Positions 40,409 through 48,889 of a DNA stretch of 64,000 nt are shown here, in pieces. Numbering within the stretch: the stretch's first letter is position 1; every line of letters starts with the position of its first letter. The stretch comes from Bordetella genomosp. 9 (GTDB lineage: Bacteria; Pseudomonadota; Gammaproteobacteria; Burkholderiales; Burkholderiaceae_B): the NCBI RefSeq assembly GCF_002119725.1, contig NZ_CP021109.1, positions 1,488,001-1,552,000 of the forward strand, given 5' to 3'. The notes beneath the pieces were generated by a model. The model saw nothing but the letters and a program-made list of their open reading frames with translations. It was not told where the DNA came from and did no database searches. The position numbers and the translations under genes are program-made.

Positions 40409-40688
40409 GAAACAGTGGCCGTTGTGGGAAGTCTTCATCCGCAGCCAGCATGGGCTGGCGCACAAGCATGTGGGCAGCCTGCATGCGCCCGACGCGGAAA
40501 TGGCCATCCTGAATGCGCGCGACGTTTATACGCGCCGCAACGAAGGCATGAGCATCTGGGTCGTGCGCGCGAACGATATCGTCGCCAGCGATCCGGACGA
40601 CAAGAGCAGCCTGTTCGATCCTGCCCGCGGCAAGATCTATCGCCACCCCACTTTCTTCCCGATGCCGGAAGAAGTGAAGCATATCTAG
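40401..40688 (+). CDS. paaB: 1,2-phenylacetyl-CoA epoxidase subunit PaaB
   Basis: A 95-residue structural subunit of the epoxidase. [26 protein letters not shown] and [12 protein letters not shown] (about residues 6-31 and 38-49) are strongly conserved in PaaB. It overlaps paaA by 8 bp and is followed by paaC after 9 bp. Confidence 0.95.
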
Positions 40689-40697
40689 GATGCGCCG

Positions 40698-41462
40698 ATG
40701 GACCGCTGCCTGTTCGAGTTCGCGCTGCGCATGGGGGACACGACGCTGATCCTGTCGCAGCGCCTGTGCGCCTGGTGCGGCCACGGGCCTATCCTCGAAG
40801 AGGACCTTGCCCTGACCAACACGGCGCTGGACTTGCTGGGGCAGGCGCGTCTGTGGCTGTCGCTGGCCGGCGAAGCGGAAGGCGCCGGGCGCGACGAGGA
40901 CAGCCTGGCCTATCTGCGAGACGCCCATGCCTTTCGCAATCTGCTGCTGGTGGAGAGGCCCAACGGCAGCTATGCCGATACCATGGCGCGCCAGTTCTTC
41001 TTCGATGCCTGGCACTACTTCCTGTTGCGCCAGCTTAGCGCATCGGCCGAGCCGCGCATCGCCGCCATCGCGGAAAAGGCCGTGAAGGAAGCCGCCTATC
41101 ACGCGCGGCGTTCCGCCGATATCGTGGTGCGGCTGGGCGATGGCACCGCCGAAAGCCATGCCCGCATGCAGGCGGCGATCGATCAGGCATGGCCTTATAC
41201 CGGCGAGCTTTTCACCGATGACGACATCGACGCCGAGCTTGCCCGCCGCGGCATCGCCTGCCTGCCTTCCACGCTGCGCGAATCGTGGTCGGCGCACGTG
41301 GGCGCGGTGATCGCGGAAGCCACGCTGGTCCTGCCGGCCGCCGACCTTGCCTCGCATGCCGCCTATCGGGGCGGCCGCCAGGGGCGTCATACCGAGGCAC
41401 TGGGGCCGCTTCTGGCCGAGATGCAGTTTCTGCAGCGCGCGTATCCGGGGGCATCATGGTAG
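40698..41462 (+). CDS. paaC: 1,2-phenylacetyl-CoA epoxidase subunit PaaC
   Basis: A 254-residue ferritin-like subunit that pairs with PaaA but lacks a complete iron site. Family segments are LAWCGHGP-like CAWCGHGPILEEDLALTN, LDLLGQARLWLSLAGE and AYHARRSADIVVRLGDGTAESHARMQ. It overlaps paaD by 7 bp. Confidence 0.94.
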   Translation: MDRCLFEFALRMGDTTLILSQRLCAWCGHGPILEEDLALTNTALDLLGQARLWLSLAGEAEGAGRDEDSLAYLRDAHAFRNLLLVERPNGSYADTMARQFFFDAWHYFLLRQLSASAEPRIAAIAEKAVKEAAYHARRSADIVVRLGDGTAESHARMQAAIDQAWPYTGELFTDDDIDAELARRGIACLPSTLRESWSAHVGAVIAEATLVLPAADLASHAAYRGGRQGRHTEALGPLLAEMQFLQRAYPGASW

Positions 41463-41983
41463 CGGCCGCGATCACGCCGGAACACCGCTTCGCGCCGGTC
41501 ACGCCCGACCACATCGCGCGTTGGCTCGAATCCGTGCGCGACCCCGAAATCCCGGCGCTGTCCATCATGGACCTGGGCATCGTCCGCGACATTGCCTGGG
41601 AAGACAGTGCGTGCATCGTCACCGTGACGCCCACCTATTCCGGTTGTCCGGCGATGCAGGAGATCGCACAGGACATCGAACGGGTGCTGCGCGGTCATGG
41701 CCTGTCGCAGGTGCGGGTGCGCACCCGGCTGGCGCCGGCGTGGACGACCGACTGGCTGTCGGCCCGTGCCAGGCAGGCGCTATCCAGGGATGGTATCGCG
41801 CCGCCCGCCGAGCGCGCGGTCGACGCTTCCGGCATCGCGCGCCGCGCTGCGCCCGCGGTGGCGTGCCCGCGTTGCGGGTCCGCGAACACGCGCATGCTGA
41901 GCGCTTTCGGCGCCACGGCTTGCCGGGCCTTGTACCGCTGCAATGCCTGCCGCGAACCCTTCGATTACTTCAAGGCGCATTGA
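41456..41983 (+). CDS. paaD: Phenylacetyl-CoA epoxidase accessory protein PaaD
   Basis: PaaD (175 aa) belongs to the MIP18/SufT group and probably helps assemble the Fe-S or di-iron centres of the epoxidase. It has the DUF59 core VRDPEIPALSIMDLGIVR and TPTYSGCPAM, and a C-terminal four-cysteine knuckle (CPRCGSANT ... CNACREPF). It overlaps paaC; paaE starts 44 bp after its stop. Confidence 0.93.
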   Translation: MVAAAITPEHRFAPVTPDHIARWLESVRDPEIPALSIMDLGIVRDIAWEDSACIVTVTPTYSGCPAMQEIAQDIERVLRGHGLSQVRVRTRLAPAWTTDWLSARARQALSRDGIAPPAERAVDASGIARRAAPAVACPRCGSANTRMLSAFGATACRALYRCNACREPFDYFKAH

Positions 41984-42027
41984 AAGGCTTGCGCGCCTTC
42001 ATTCCCCGAGGAAGCCAACCGGACCCA

Positions 42028-43123
42028 ATGGCGATGCCGACCAGCTTTCATCCGCTCAAGGTTGCCGAAGTGGCGCGCGATACGCGCGATGCGGTCGTGC
42101 TGACGTTCGAACTGCCGCCGTCGCTCGCGCCAGCCTTTGCCTTCCGTCCCGGCCAGTATCTGACCCTGCGCACCCGCGTGGGCGGCGAGGCGCTGCGCCG
42201 GTCCTATTCGATCTGTTCGTCGCCCGGCGACGGCGTGCTGCGCGTCGCCATCAAGCGCATGGACGATGGCGCGTTCTCCAGCTGGGCCAACCGCGAAATC
42301 AAGCCGCGAAATCAAGCCCGGCATGGTGATCGAAGTCATGCCGCCGGACGGCGCCTTCACGGTGCCGTTCGATCCGGGCAATGCGCATCATTACGTGGCC
42401 TTCGCGGTCGGCAGCGGCATCACGCCGGTGTACTCCTTGATCAAGACGGCGCTGGAGACCGAGCCGCACAGCCGCTTTACCCTGTTCTATGGCAATCGGG
42501 CCTCGTCCTCCGTGCTGTTTCGCGAGCCGCTGGAGGATTTGAAAAACCGCCATATGGGGCGCTTTGCGCTGTGCCATGTGATGAGCCGCGAGGCGCAGGA
42601 CGTGGACTTGTTCAATGGCCGCCTGGACGGCGACAAGGTGCGGCGGCTGCTGACGCAGTGGCTGCGCGTGCGCGATCTCGACTATGTATTCCTGTGCGGC
42701 CCCCAGGCCATGGTGGAAGAGGTCGTGCCGGTACTGCAAGCGCTTGGCATCCCGTCCGAACGGATCAAGTACGAACTGTTCGGCGCGCCGCGCGGGCCCC
42801 GCGCCCCCGCATCCCGGCCTGCAGCGCCCGGCAGCGCGCAATGCCGCGTGACGGTGGTGCAGGATGGTCACCGGCGCAGCTTCAGCATCGACAAGAACCG
42901 CGACAGCGTGCTGGATGCCGCGCTGGCGCAAGGCATCGAACTGCCCTACTCGTGCAAGGGCGGCGTCTGCTCCACCTGCCGCTGCAAGGTGGTGGAAGGC
43001 GAGGTCGATATGGACGCCAATTTCGCGCTGGAAGACTACGAGGTCGCGCGGGGCTTCGTGCTGAGCTGCCAGAGCTATCCCGTCAGCGATACGCTGGTGT
43101 TGGACTTCGACCAGGAGACCTGA
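42028..43123 (+). pseudogene. paaE: PaaE, epoxidase reductase subunit, frameshifted by a 13-bp duplication
   Basis: PaaE is the FAD/[2Fe-2S] reductase that feeds electrons from NADPH to PaaA. The N-terminal FAD domain starts at ATG 42028 (MAMPTSFHPLKVAEV, FRPGQYLTLRTR, RRSYSICSS) but its frame is lost after WANREIKP. The rest, in the next frame, is intact: GSGITPVYSLIKTAL, the NAD region, and a C-terminal ferredoxin with CKGGVCSTCRCKVVEG. The cause is a tandem duplication of CCGCGAAATCAAG at 42291-42316; deleting one copy gives one 360-residue protein that reads through NREIKPGM. The N-terminal piece as is would end out of frame. An ATG at 42266 could start a separate C-terminal fragment. Confidence 0.9.
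42291..42316 (+). repeat. 13-bp tandem duplication in paaE
   Basis: CCGCGAAATCAAG at 42291-42303 is followed at once by a second identical copy at 42304-42316, and the next two bases (CC) continue the period. Thirteen is not a multiple of three, so the reading frame shifts by one. Confidence 0.95.
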
Positions 43124-43165
43124 TGCCGGCCCGCCATTCATGTTTTCAGGCCCGAGGAGACCGTC

Positions 43166-44830
43166 GTGACCCAAGATTTTTTCGAGCGCCACCGCGCCTT
43201 GCTGGAGGATGCCGTACGCGCCACCGAAACCCGCGCCTACTGGAGTTCCTATCCGGAGTCCCCAAGCCCGCGTAACTACGGCGACACCGCCAACGAGCAG
43301 GGCCGGCAGGCTTTCGATGCGCTGCGCGAGGGCGATTTCCCGATGGATATCGCAGGCGCGGGCCGCATGGCGTCGCACGAGCGTTCGCCCTACGGGCTTG
43401 CCTTGCAGATTCGTTATCCTCACCTGTCTGCCGATGCATTGGTGGCGGCGTCGTCCCGCGCGCTGGCCCAATGGCGCCGCGCCGGGCCGCGCGCGTGGGT
43501 CGGCGTGTCGCTGGAAATCCTGAGCCGCCTGAACCGTGCCAGTTTCGAAATCGCCCATGCCGTGCAGCACACCACCGGGCAGGGCTTCATGATGGCCTTC
43601 CAGGCCGGCGGTCCGCATGCGCAGGACCGCGGCCTTGAGGCAGTCGCTTATGCCTGGCGCGAGATGTCGCGCATACCGGAACGGGTGCTGTGGGAAAAGC
43701 CGCAAGGCAAGCAGGATCCGCTGCGCATGGAAAAACGCTTCACCATCGTGCCGCGCGGCGTCGCGCTGGTGATCGGTTGCTCGACCTTCCCTACCTGGAA
43801 CGGATATCCCGGACTGTTCGCAAGCCTGGCGACAGGCAACACGGTGATCGTCAAGCCGCATCCCACGGCGATCCTGCCGCTGGCGATCACGGTGCGCATC
43901 GCCCGCGATGTGTTGCAGGAAGCCGGCTTCGACCCGGACGTGGTGCTGCTGGCCGCGCATGCGCCCGCCGAGCAAACCGGGCAGACGCTGGCAACGCACC
44001 CTGACGTCAGGATCGTGGACTTCACCGGCAGCAAGACCAACGGCGAATGGCTGGAACGGCATGCCGCGCAGGCGCAGGTCTATACGGAGAAGTCCGGCGT
44101 CAATCCGGTCGTCCTGGATTCCGTGGAAGACCTGAAGGCCGCGGCGCGCAACCTGGCGTTCTCGCTGGCGCTGTACAGCGGCCAGATGTGCACGGCGCCT
44201 CAGAACATCTACGTGCCGCGCGCCGGTATACCCACTGCGCAGGGAAAGGCCTCGTTCGACGACGTGGCCGCCGCCATTGCGGACGCTTTGCATGCCCTGA
44301 CGGCCGACGAAGCAAAGGCCGCCGAGCTGCTGGGCGCAATCCAGAGCGAGGCCACGCTGGCCCGCTTGGACGCAGCCTCGGCGCTGGGACTGCCGGTGCT
44401 GGCCCAGAGCCGCCCGCTGGCCCATCCGCAGTTTCCGGATGCACGCATCCGGACGCCGCTGCTGTTGCGCGCGGACGCCGATCATCCCGACATCCAAAGG
44501 GAGTGGTTCGGCCCCATCGCCATCGTTGTACAGGTGGCGTCCACGGACCAGGCCATCGCGCTGGCCCGCGACGGCGCGCGCGAACACGGAGCGCTGACGT
44601 GGTCCGCCTACACCACGGATCCCGACGTGGCGCGGCGGGCGCAGGAGGCCGCCGAGGACGCGGGCGTGTCCCTGTCGTTGAACCTGACGCGGGGGGTGTT
44701 CGTCAACCAGTCGGCGGCGTTCAGCGACTTCCATGGCACGGGCGCCAATCCCGCCGCCAACGCCTCGCTGTGCGACAGCGCCTTCGTGGCGAATCGCTTC
44801 AGGGTGGTGCAAACCCGTTGGCACGCCTGA
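43166..44830 (+). CDS. paaN: Phenylacetate degradation protein PaaN (aldehyde dehydrogenase family)
   Basis: A 554-residue ALDH-superfamily protein like PaaN. Recognisable parts are GCSTFPTWNGYPGLFASLATGN, KPHPTAILPLA, DFTGSKTNGEWLE and the catalytic-loop cysteine in YSGQMCTAPQNIYV. It lacks the C-terminal MaoC hydratase domain of E. coli PaaZ (681 aa), so ring opening of oxepin-CoA would need a separate hydratase, or PaaN oxidises only the semialdehyde. Translation starts at GTG 43166 with GAGGAG upstream, 42 bp after paaE. Confidence 0.92.
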   Translation: MTQDFFERHRALLEDAVRATETRAYWSSYPESPSPRNYGDTANEQGRQAFDALREGDFPMDIAGAGRMASHERSPYGLALQIRYPHLSADALVAASSRALAQWRRAGPRAWVGVSLEILSRLNRASFEIAHAVQHTTGQGFMMAFQAGGPHAQDRGLEAVAYAWREMSRIPERVLWEKPQGKQDPLRMEKRFTIVPRGVALVIGCSTFPTWNGYPGLFASLATGNTVIVKPHPTAILPLAITVRIARDVLQEAGFDPDVVLLAAHAPAEQTGQTLATHPDVRIVDFTGSKTNGEWLERHAAQAQVYTEKSGVNPVVLDSVEDLKAAARNLAFSLALYSGQMCTAPQNIYVPRAGIPTAQGKASFDDVAAAIADALHALTADEAKAAELLGAIQSEATLARLDAASALGLPVLAQSRPLAHPQFPDARIRTPLLLRADADHPDIQREWFGPIAIVVQVASTDQAIALARDGAREHGALTWSAYTTDPDVARRAQEAAEDAGVSLSLNLTRGVFVNQSAAFSDFHGTGANPAANASLCDSAFVANRFRVVQTRWHA

Positions 44831-44840
44831 GGGAGCCGCC

Positions 44841-45650
44841 ATGACGACACGAGACGACGCGCCGGACTATGAGGACATCCGGTTTTCCTTGCAGGACGGA
44901 ATAGCGCGGCTGGTGCTGCACCGGCCCGACAAACTCAACAGCTTCACCGCGCGCATGCACGGCGAGGTGTCGAGCGCCCTTGACGAGGTGGAGTCAGGCG
45001 GGGCGCGCGTACTGCTGATCACCGGTCAGGGACGCGGATTCTGCGCGGGACAGGACTTGAGCGAACGGCGGGCCGCGCCAGGCGCGGGCCCCGTGGATCT
45101 CGGCGAAACGGTCGAGAGATACTATGCGCCGCTGGTGAAGCGCCTGCGTGCCTTGCCCATGCCGGTGGTGGTCGGCGTCAACGGCGTCGCGGCGGGCGCA
45201 GGCGCCAACCTGGCATTGGCGGGCGATATCGTCATCGCGAAGGAGTCGGCCAGCTTCATCCAGGCCTTCTGCCGGCTCGGGCTGATCCCCGACACCGGCG
45301 GAACTTATATCCTGCCGCGGCTGGCCGGCCACGCCCGGGCCCTGGGCCTGGCCATGTTGGGCGAGAAGATCAGCGCTCGGCAGGCGGAGCAGTGGGGTTT
45401 GATATGGCAATGCGTGCCCGATGACGCCTTCGAAACGACGATCGAAAAGCTGTGCCGCCATTTCGCCGCGGCGCCCACCAAGGGGCTGGCCTATACCAAG
45501 CGGGCGTTGCAGGCCAGCCTGAACCATACCCTGGACGAACAGCTGGCGCTGGAAATCGGCATGATGCGCGAGCTGGGGCGTAGCGAGGATTACGCCGAAG
45601 GCGTGGCCGCCTTCCTTGAAAAGCGTGAACCGCGATTCAGGGGGCGATGA
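44841..45650 (+). CDS. paaG: 1,2-epoxyphenylacetyl-CoA isomerase PaaG
   Basis: A 269-residue crotonase-family enzyme. The oxyanion-hole segments are GFCAGQDLSERR and NGVAAGAGANLALAGDIVIA, and LGLIPDTGGTYILPRLAG fits PaaG. It isomerises the ring epoxide to oxepin-CoA and later shifts a double bond in the lower pathway. It starts 10 bp after paaN and overlaps paaI by 4 bp. Confidence 0.93.
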   Translation: MTTRDDAPDYEDIRFSLQDGIARLVLHRPDKLNSFTARMHGEVSSALDEVESGGARVLLITGQGRGFCAGQDLSERRAAPGAGPVDLGETVERYYAPLVKRLRALPMPVVVGVNGVAAGAGANLALAGDIVIAKESASFIQAFCRLGLIPDTGGTYILPRLAGHARALGLAMLGEKISARQAEQWGLIWQCVPDDAFETTIEKLCRHFAAAPTKGLAYTKRALQASLNHTLDEQLALEIGMMRELGRSEDYAEGVAAFLEKREPRFRGR

Positions 45651-46108
45651 TGCGCGATCCCCAGGCGCTGGCGCGCGAAGTGGCGCGCGCCATGTATGAG
45701 GCCGACGCGGCGACGCGCTCGCTCGGCATGCGCATGGACGAGGTGGGGCCTGGTCATGCAGCCCTGTCGATGCGCGTGCGCGCCGACATGCTCAACGGCC
45801 ATGGCACTTGTCACGGCGGCTTCATTTTTTCACTGGCCGACAGCGCTTTCGCCTTTGCCTGCAATGCCCGCAACGTCAGCACGGTCGCCTCGGGGTGCAC
45901 CATCGACTTCCTTGCGCCCGCCCGCGAAGGCGACGTGTTGACGGCAGTTGCCAGGGAGCGTTCGCTGGCGGGACGCACCGGCGTCTACGACGTGACGGTG
46001 AGCAACCAGCACGGCGAGGCCGTGGCGCTGTTCCGGGGCCGCTCGTATCGGATACGAGGCCAGATCATCGACACCCAGAGCGAGCAGGGCGGGGACGGAC
46101 ATCCATGA
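45647..46108 (+). CDS. paaI: Hydroxyphenylacetyl-CoA thioesterase PaaI
   Basis: A 153-residue hot-dog thioesterase. The catalytic region is GTCHGGFIFSLADSAFAFACN, typical of PaaI. It rescues CoA from dead-end ring-hydroxylated phenylacetyl-CoAs. Start overlaps the paaG stop; two ATGs (45647, 45650) are possible. paaK follows after 42 bp. Confidence 0.93.
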   Translation: MMRDPQALAREVARAMYEADAATRSLGMRMDEVGPGHAALSMRVRADMLNGHGTCHGGFIFSLADSAFAFACNARNVSTVASGCTIDFLAPAREGDVLTAVARERSLAGRTGVYDVTVSNQHGEAVALFRGRSYRIRGQIIDTQSEQGGDGHP

Positions 46109-46150
46109 TCCACATGACCCACCGCCGACGACCGGGAAAGGAGACAAATC

Positions 46151-47461
46151 ATGCCAACGCCGGGCAGAAGGGGACTCGATCCCATCGAACATGCCAGCCG
46201 CGACGAAATCCAGGCCCTGCAGCGGCGGCGCCTGAAATGGACGCTGACGCACGCCTATACCCACGTCCCGCACTATCGCCGCGCGTTCGATGCGGCTGGC
46301 GTGCATCCGGATGATTTCCGGGACCTGCCTGACCTGGCGAAGTTTCCGTTCACCACCAAGCAGGACCTGCGGGACAACTATCCGTTCGGCATGTTCGCCG
46401 TGCCGCGCGAGCAGGTCATTCGCGTGCACGCGTCCAGCGGCACGACGGGCAAGCCCACTGTGGTGGGTTATACGCGGGCGGATCTGGATACTTGGGCCGG
46501 TCTGGTGGCGCGCTCCATCCACGCCGCGGGCGGCAAGCCGGGGGACCTGGTGCACGTGGCCTATGGCTATGGACTGTTCACGGGCGGACTGGGCGCGCAC
46601 TACGGCGCCGAACGTTTGGGATGCACCGAGATTCCCATGTCCGGCGGCCAGACAGAGAAGCAGGTGCAACTGATCCGGGATTTCCGGCCGGACATCATCA
46701 TGGCGACCCCTTCCTACTTCTGCAACATCCTGGAGGAAATGACGCGGCAGGGCATCGATCCGCGGGCATCGTCACTGCGCGTCGGCATTTTCGGCGCGGA
46801 GCCCTGGACCGGCCGGCTGCGGGAAACGCTGGAATCCCGGGGCGGTCTGGACGCGGTCGATATCTACGGATTGTCCGAAGTGATGGGGCCCGGCGTGGCA
46901 AGCGAATGTGTGGAAGCCAAGGATGGGCCCGTGGTGTGGGAAGACCACTTTTATCCCGAGATCGTGGATCCCGAGAGCGGCGCGCCGGTGCCGGAGGGGG
47001 AACCGGGAGAGCTCGTCTTCACTTCGCTGACGAGGGAAGCCATGCCGGTGATCCGTTACCGCACGCGGGATCTGACGCGCCTGTTGCCGCCGACCGCGCG
47101 CGCAATGCGGCGCATGGGCAAGATCACCGGCCGCAGCGACGATATGCTCATCGTGCGCGGCGTGAATCTGTTTCCCACCCAGGTGGAGGAACTCGTCCTG
47201 AAAACCGGCCGGCTGGCGCCGCACTACCAGCTTGTGCTGACGCGCAGGGGCGCGCTGGACCAGCTCGAAATACTTGCCGAACCCAGCCCGGAGCTGGAAG
47301 GCATGCCGGAGGACCAGCGCTCGGCGCTCGCGGCGCAGTTGTCGCAGAGCGTGAAGGCGTATATCGGCGTGACGGCGACGGTACGGGTGCTGGAATGCGG
47401 GCAGGTCGAGCGCACGCTGACCGGCAAGGCCCGCCGGGTGGTGGACCGCCGTCTCGCATAG
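46151..47461 (+). CDS. paaK: Phenylacetate-CoA ligase PaaK
   Basis: PaaK (436 aa) activates phenylacetate to phenylacetyl-CoA with ATP, the first step of the pathway and the source of the PaaX effector. Adenylate-forming motifs are ASSGTTGKPTVVGYT, YGLSEVMGPGV and GRSDDMLIVRGVNLFPTQVEE. It is the last gene of the operon; the convergent MATE gene ends 10 bp downstream with no clear terminator between. Confidence 0.95.
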   Translation: MPTPGRRGLDPIEHASRDEIQALQRRRLKWTLTHAYTHVPHYRRAFDAAGVHPDDFRDLPDLAKFPFTTKQDLRDNYPFGMFAVPREQVIRVHASSGTTGKPTVVGYTRADLDTWAGLVARSIHAAGGKPGDLVHVAYGYGLFTGGLGAHYGAERLGCTEIPMSGGQTEKQVQLIRDFRPDIIMATPSYFCNILEEMTRQGIDPRASSLRVGIFGAEPWTGRLRETLESRGGLDAVDIYGLSEVMGPGVASECVEAKDGPVVWEDHFYPEIVDPESGAPVPEGEPGELVFTSLTREAMPVIRYRTRDLTRLLPPTARAMRRMGKITGRSDDMLIVRGVNLFPTQVEELVLKTGRLAPHYQLVLTRRGALDQLEILAEPSPELEGMPEDQRSALAAQLSQSVKAYIGVTATVRVLECGQVERTLTGKARRVVDRRLA

Positions 47462-47470
47462 AGGCCGCCG

Positions 47471-48889
47471 TTACGGCGCCGCGGGCGCTGCCACGAGGCT
47501 CCGGTGCACGATGTGCCGGTACCAGGCGTGCAGCAGGGCCGCCGACAGCCCGAGCCCCGCAATGGCCATCAGCCACATGGTCCCCGCGCCCACCGGGGAA
47601 CCGGGCAGCAGCAGGTTGCGCAGGGCGTCCAGGTCGCCGCGCCGCGGCCCGAAGCCGTAAAGCCAGCCGCCGCCCAGGCCGATCACGCCCAGCGCCGACG
47701 TCTGCAGCACCAGCGGCATGACGGCCACTTTGTACGCGCGCAGCAGGTAGGAGTTGATGCACTGCATGGCGTCGCACAGGTGAAACAGCGGAATCACCTG
47801 CAGCAGCGTGGCTGCCACGGCGGCGACCTGCAGGTTGTCGGTATAGGCCTGCAGGATCAGCGGCCGCCCCGTCCACAGGACCAGGGACGTCAGCGCAGCG
47901 CCGGCCAGTCCCAGGACCAGCCCCGCCATGCCGGTGCGGTGGGCCAGCGCCAACTGGCCCGCGCCTATGGCCTGCGCCGTCAGGGACGCGCTGGCCACGC
48001 CGATGGCCATCGGCATCATGTAGCACAGCGCGGCCAGGTTGGACATGATCTGATGGCCGCCCGTCACGAAGGTGCCTTCGCGGGCCACCAGCAAAGCCAT
48101 GAACGTGAAGGCGCTGACTTCGACCAGGTAGGACCCGCCCATCGGCAGGCCCAGCCGCAGCAGTTCCTTCTGGGCTTTCCATTGAGGGCGGCCGATGCGC
48201 AGGTGCAGCCGGGCATAGTAGCGGTCACGCGTGATGATCCACAGGCCCCCGCCGAGCATCATCCAGGAGACCAGCGCGGAGGACAGCCCGGCGCCGGTGG
48301 CGCCCAGCGCGGGCAGGCCCAGCTCGCCGTAGATGAGGACCCAGTTGAACAGCGCCTTGAACACAATGGCGACCAGGTTGATCGCCATCACGAGTTTGGG
48401 GCGCGAGACGGCCGTCCCGAGCGCGTAGATCGTACGGAAAATCAGTGTGGCGGGCAGGGCCAGCGTCAGGGCCTGAAGATACGATGCCACGCGCGCGCGG
48501 ACGTCCGGCGCGACGTCGCCCGAAAACGACAGCCACATATCCGGAAACAGCATCAAGGCGCCGCCGAACACCGACAACGCGATGGCCAGCCACACGCCCT
48601 GGCCCCACATGGCGCCGACGTCGCGCATGCGTCCCGCGCCGAAATGCTGCGCCAGGATGGGTATCAGCGCGTGGATGACGCCCATCAGGCCGACGAACAC
48701 GGTGATGAAGACCGACGCGGACAATGACATGGCCGCCAGGTCGTCCGGACTGGCGTGCCCGGTCATGGCGGTGTCCAGGACGCCGAAGGCGATACCGGCC
48801 CACTGGCTGATGAGCACGGGCCACGCTTGGCGCGCGATGCCGCGCAGCGCGGCGCCGAAGGACGTCGCGGAGGACAGGGATGTAGTCAT
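47471..48889 (-). CDS. MATE family multidrug/Na+ antiporter (NorM-like)
   Basis: A 472-residue exporter with twelve predicted membrane helices in two similar halves. Near the N-terminus are WPVLISQWAGIAFGVLDTAMTGHAS and LSASVFITVFVGLMGVIHALIPILAQHFGAGR (family pattern, about residues 19-90), typical of NorM. It would expel cationic drugs in exchange for Na+ or H+. Its start overlaps the stop of the upstream glycosyltransferase gene (ATGA), so the two are co-transcribed. Confidence 0.9.
   Translation of the reverse strand: MTTSLSSATSFGAALRGIARQAWPVLISQWAGIAFGVLDTAMTGHASPDDLAAMSLSASVFITVFVGLMGVIHALIPILAQHFGAGRMRDVGAMWGQGVWLAIALSVFGGALMLFPDMWLSFSGDVAPDVRARVASYLQALTLALPATLIFRTIYALGTAVSRPKLVMAINLVAIVFKALFNWVLIYGELGLPALGATGAGLSSALVSWMMLGGGLWIITRDRYYARLHLRIGRPQWKAQKELLRLGLPMGGSYLVEVSAFTFMALLVAREGTFVTGGHQIMSNLAALCYMMPMAIGVASASLTAQAIGAGQLALAHRTGMAGLVLGLAGAALTSLVLWTGRPLILQAYTDNLQVAAVAATLLQVIPLFHLCDAMQCINSYLLRAYKVAVMPLVLQTSALGVIGLGGGWLYGFGPRRGDLDALRNLLLPGSPVGAGTMWLMAIAGLGLSAALLHAWYRHIVHRSLVAAPAAP

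Noticed and set aside
42028..43123. Programmed ribosomal frameshift producing intact PaaE
   Set aside because: There is no slippery heptamer or following structure that I can see, and the shift is fully explained by the 13-bp duplication.
41347..43275. 642-codon plus-strand frame spanning paaC to paaN
   Set aside because: Only its middle (from 42028 to about 42300) is the real PaaE N-terminus; the rest is out-of-frame reading of paaC, paaD and the shifted part of paaE.
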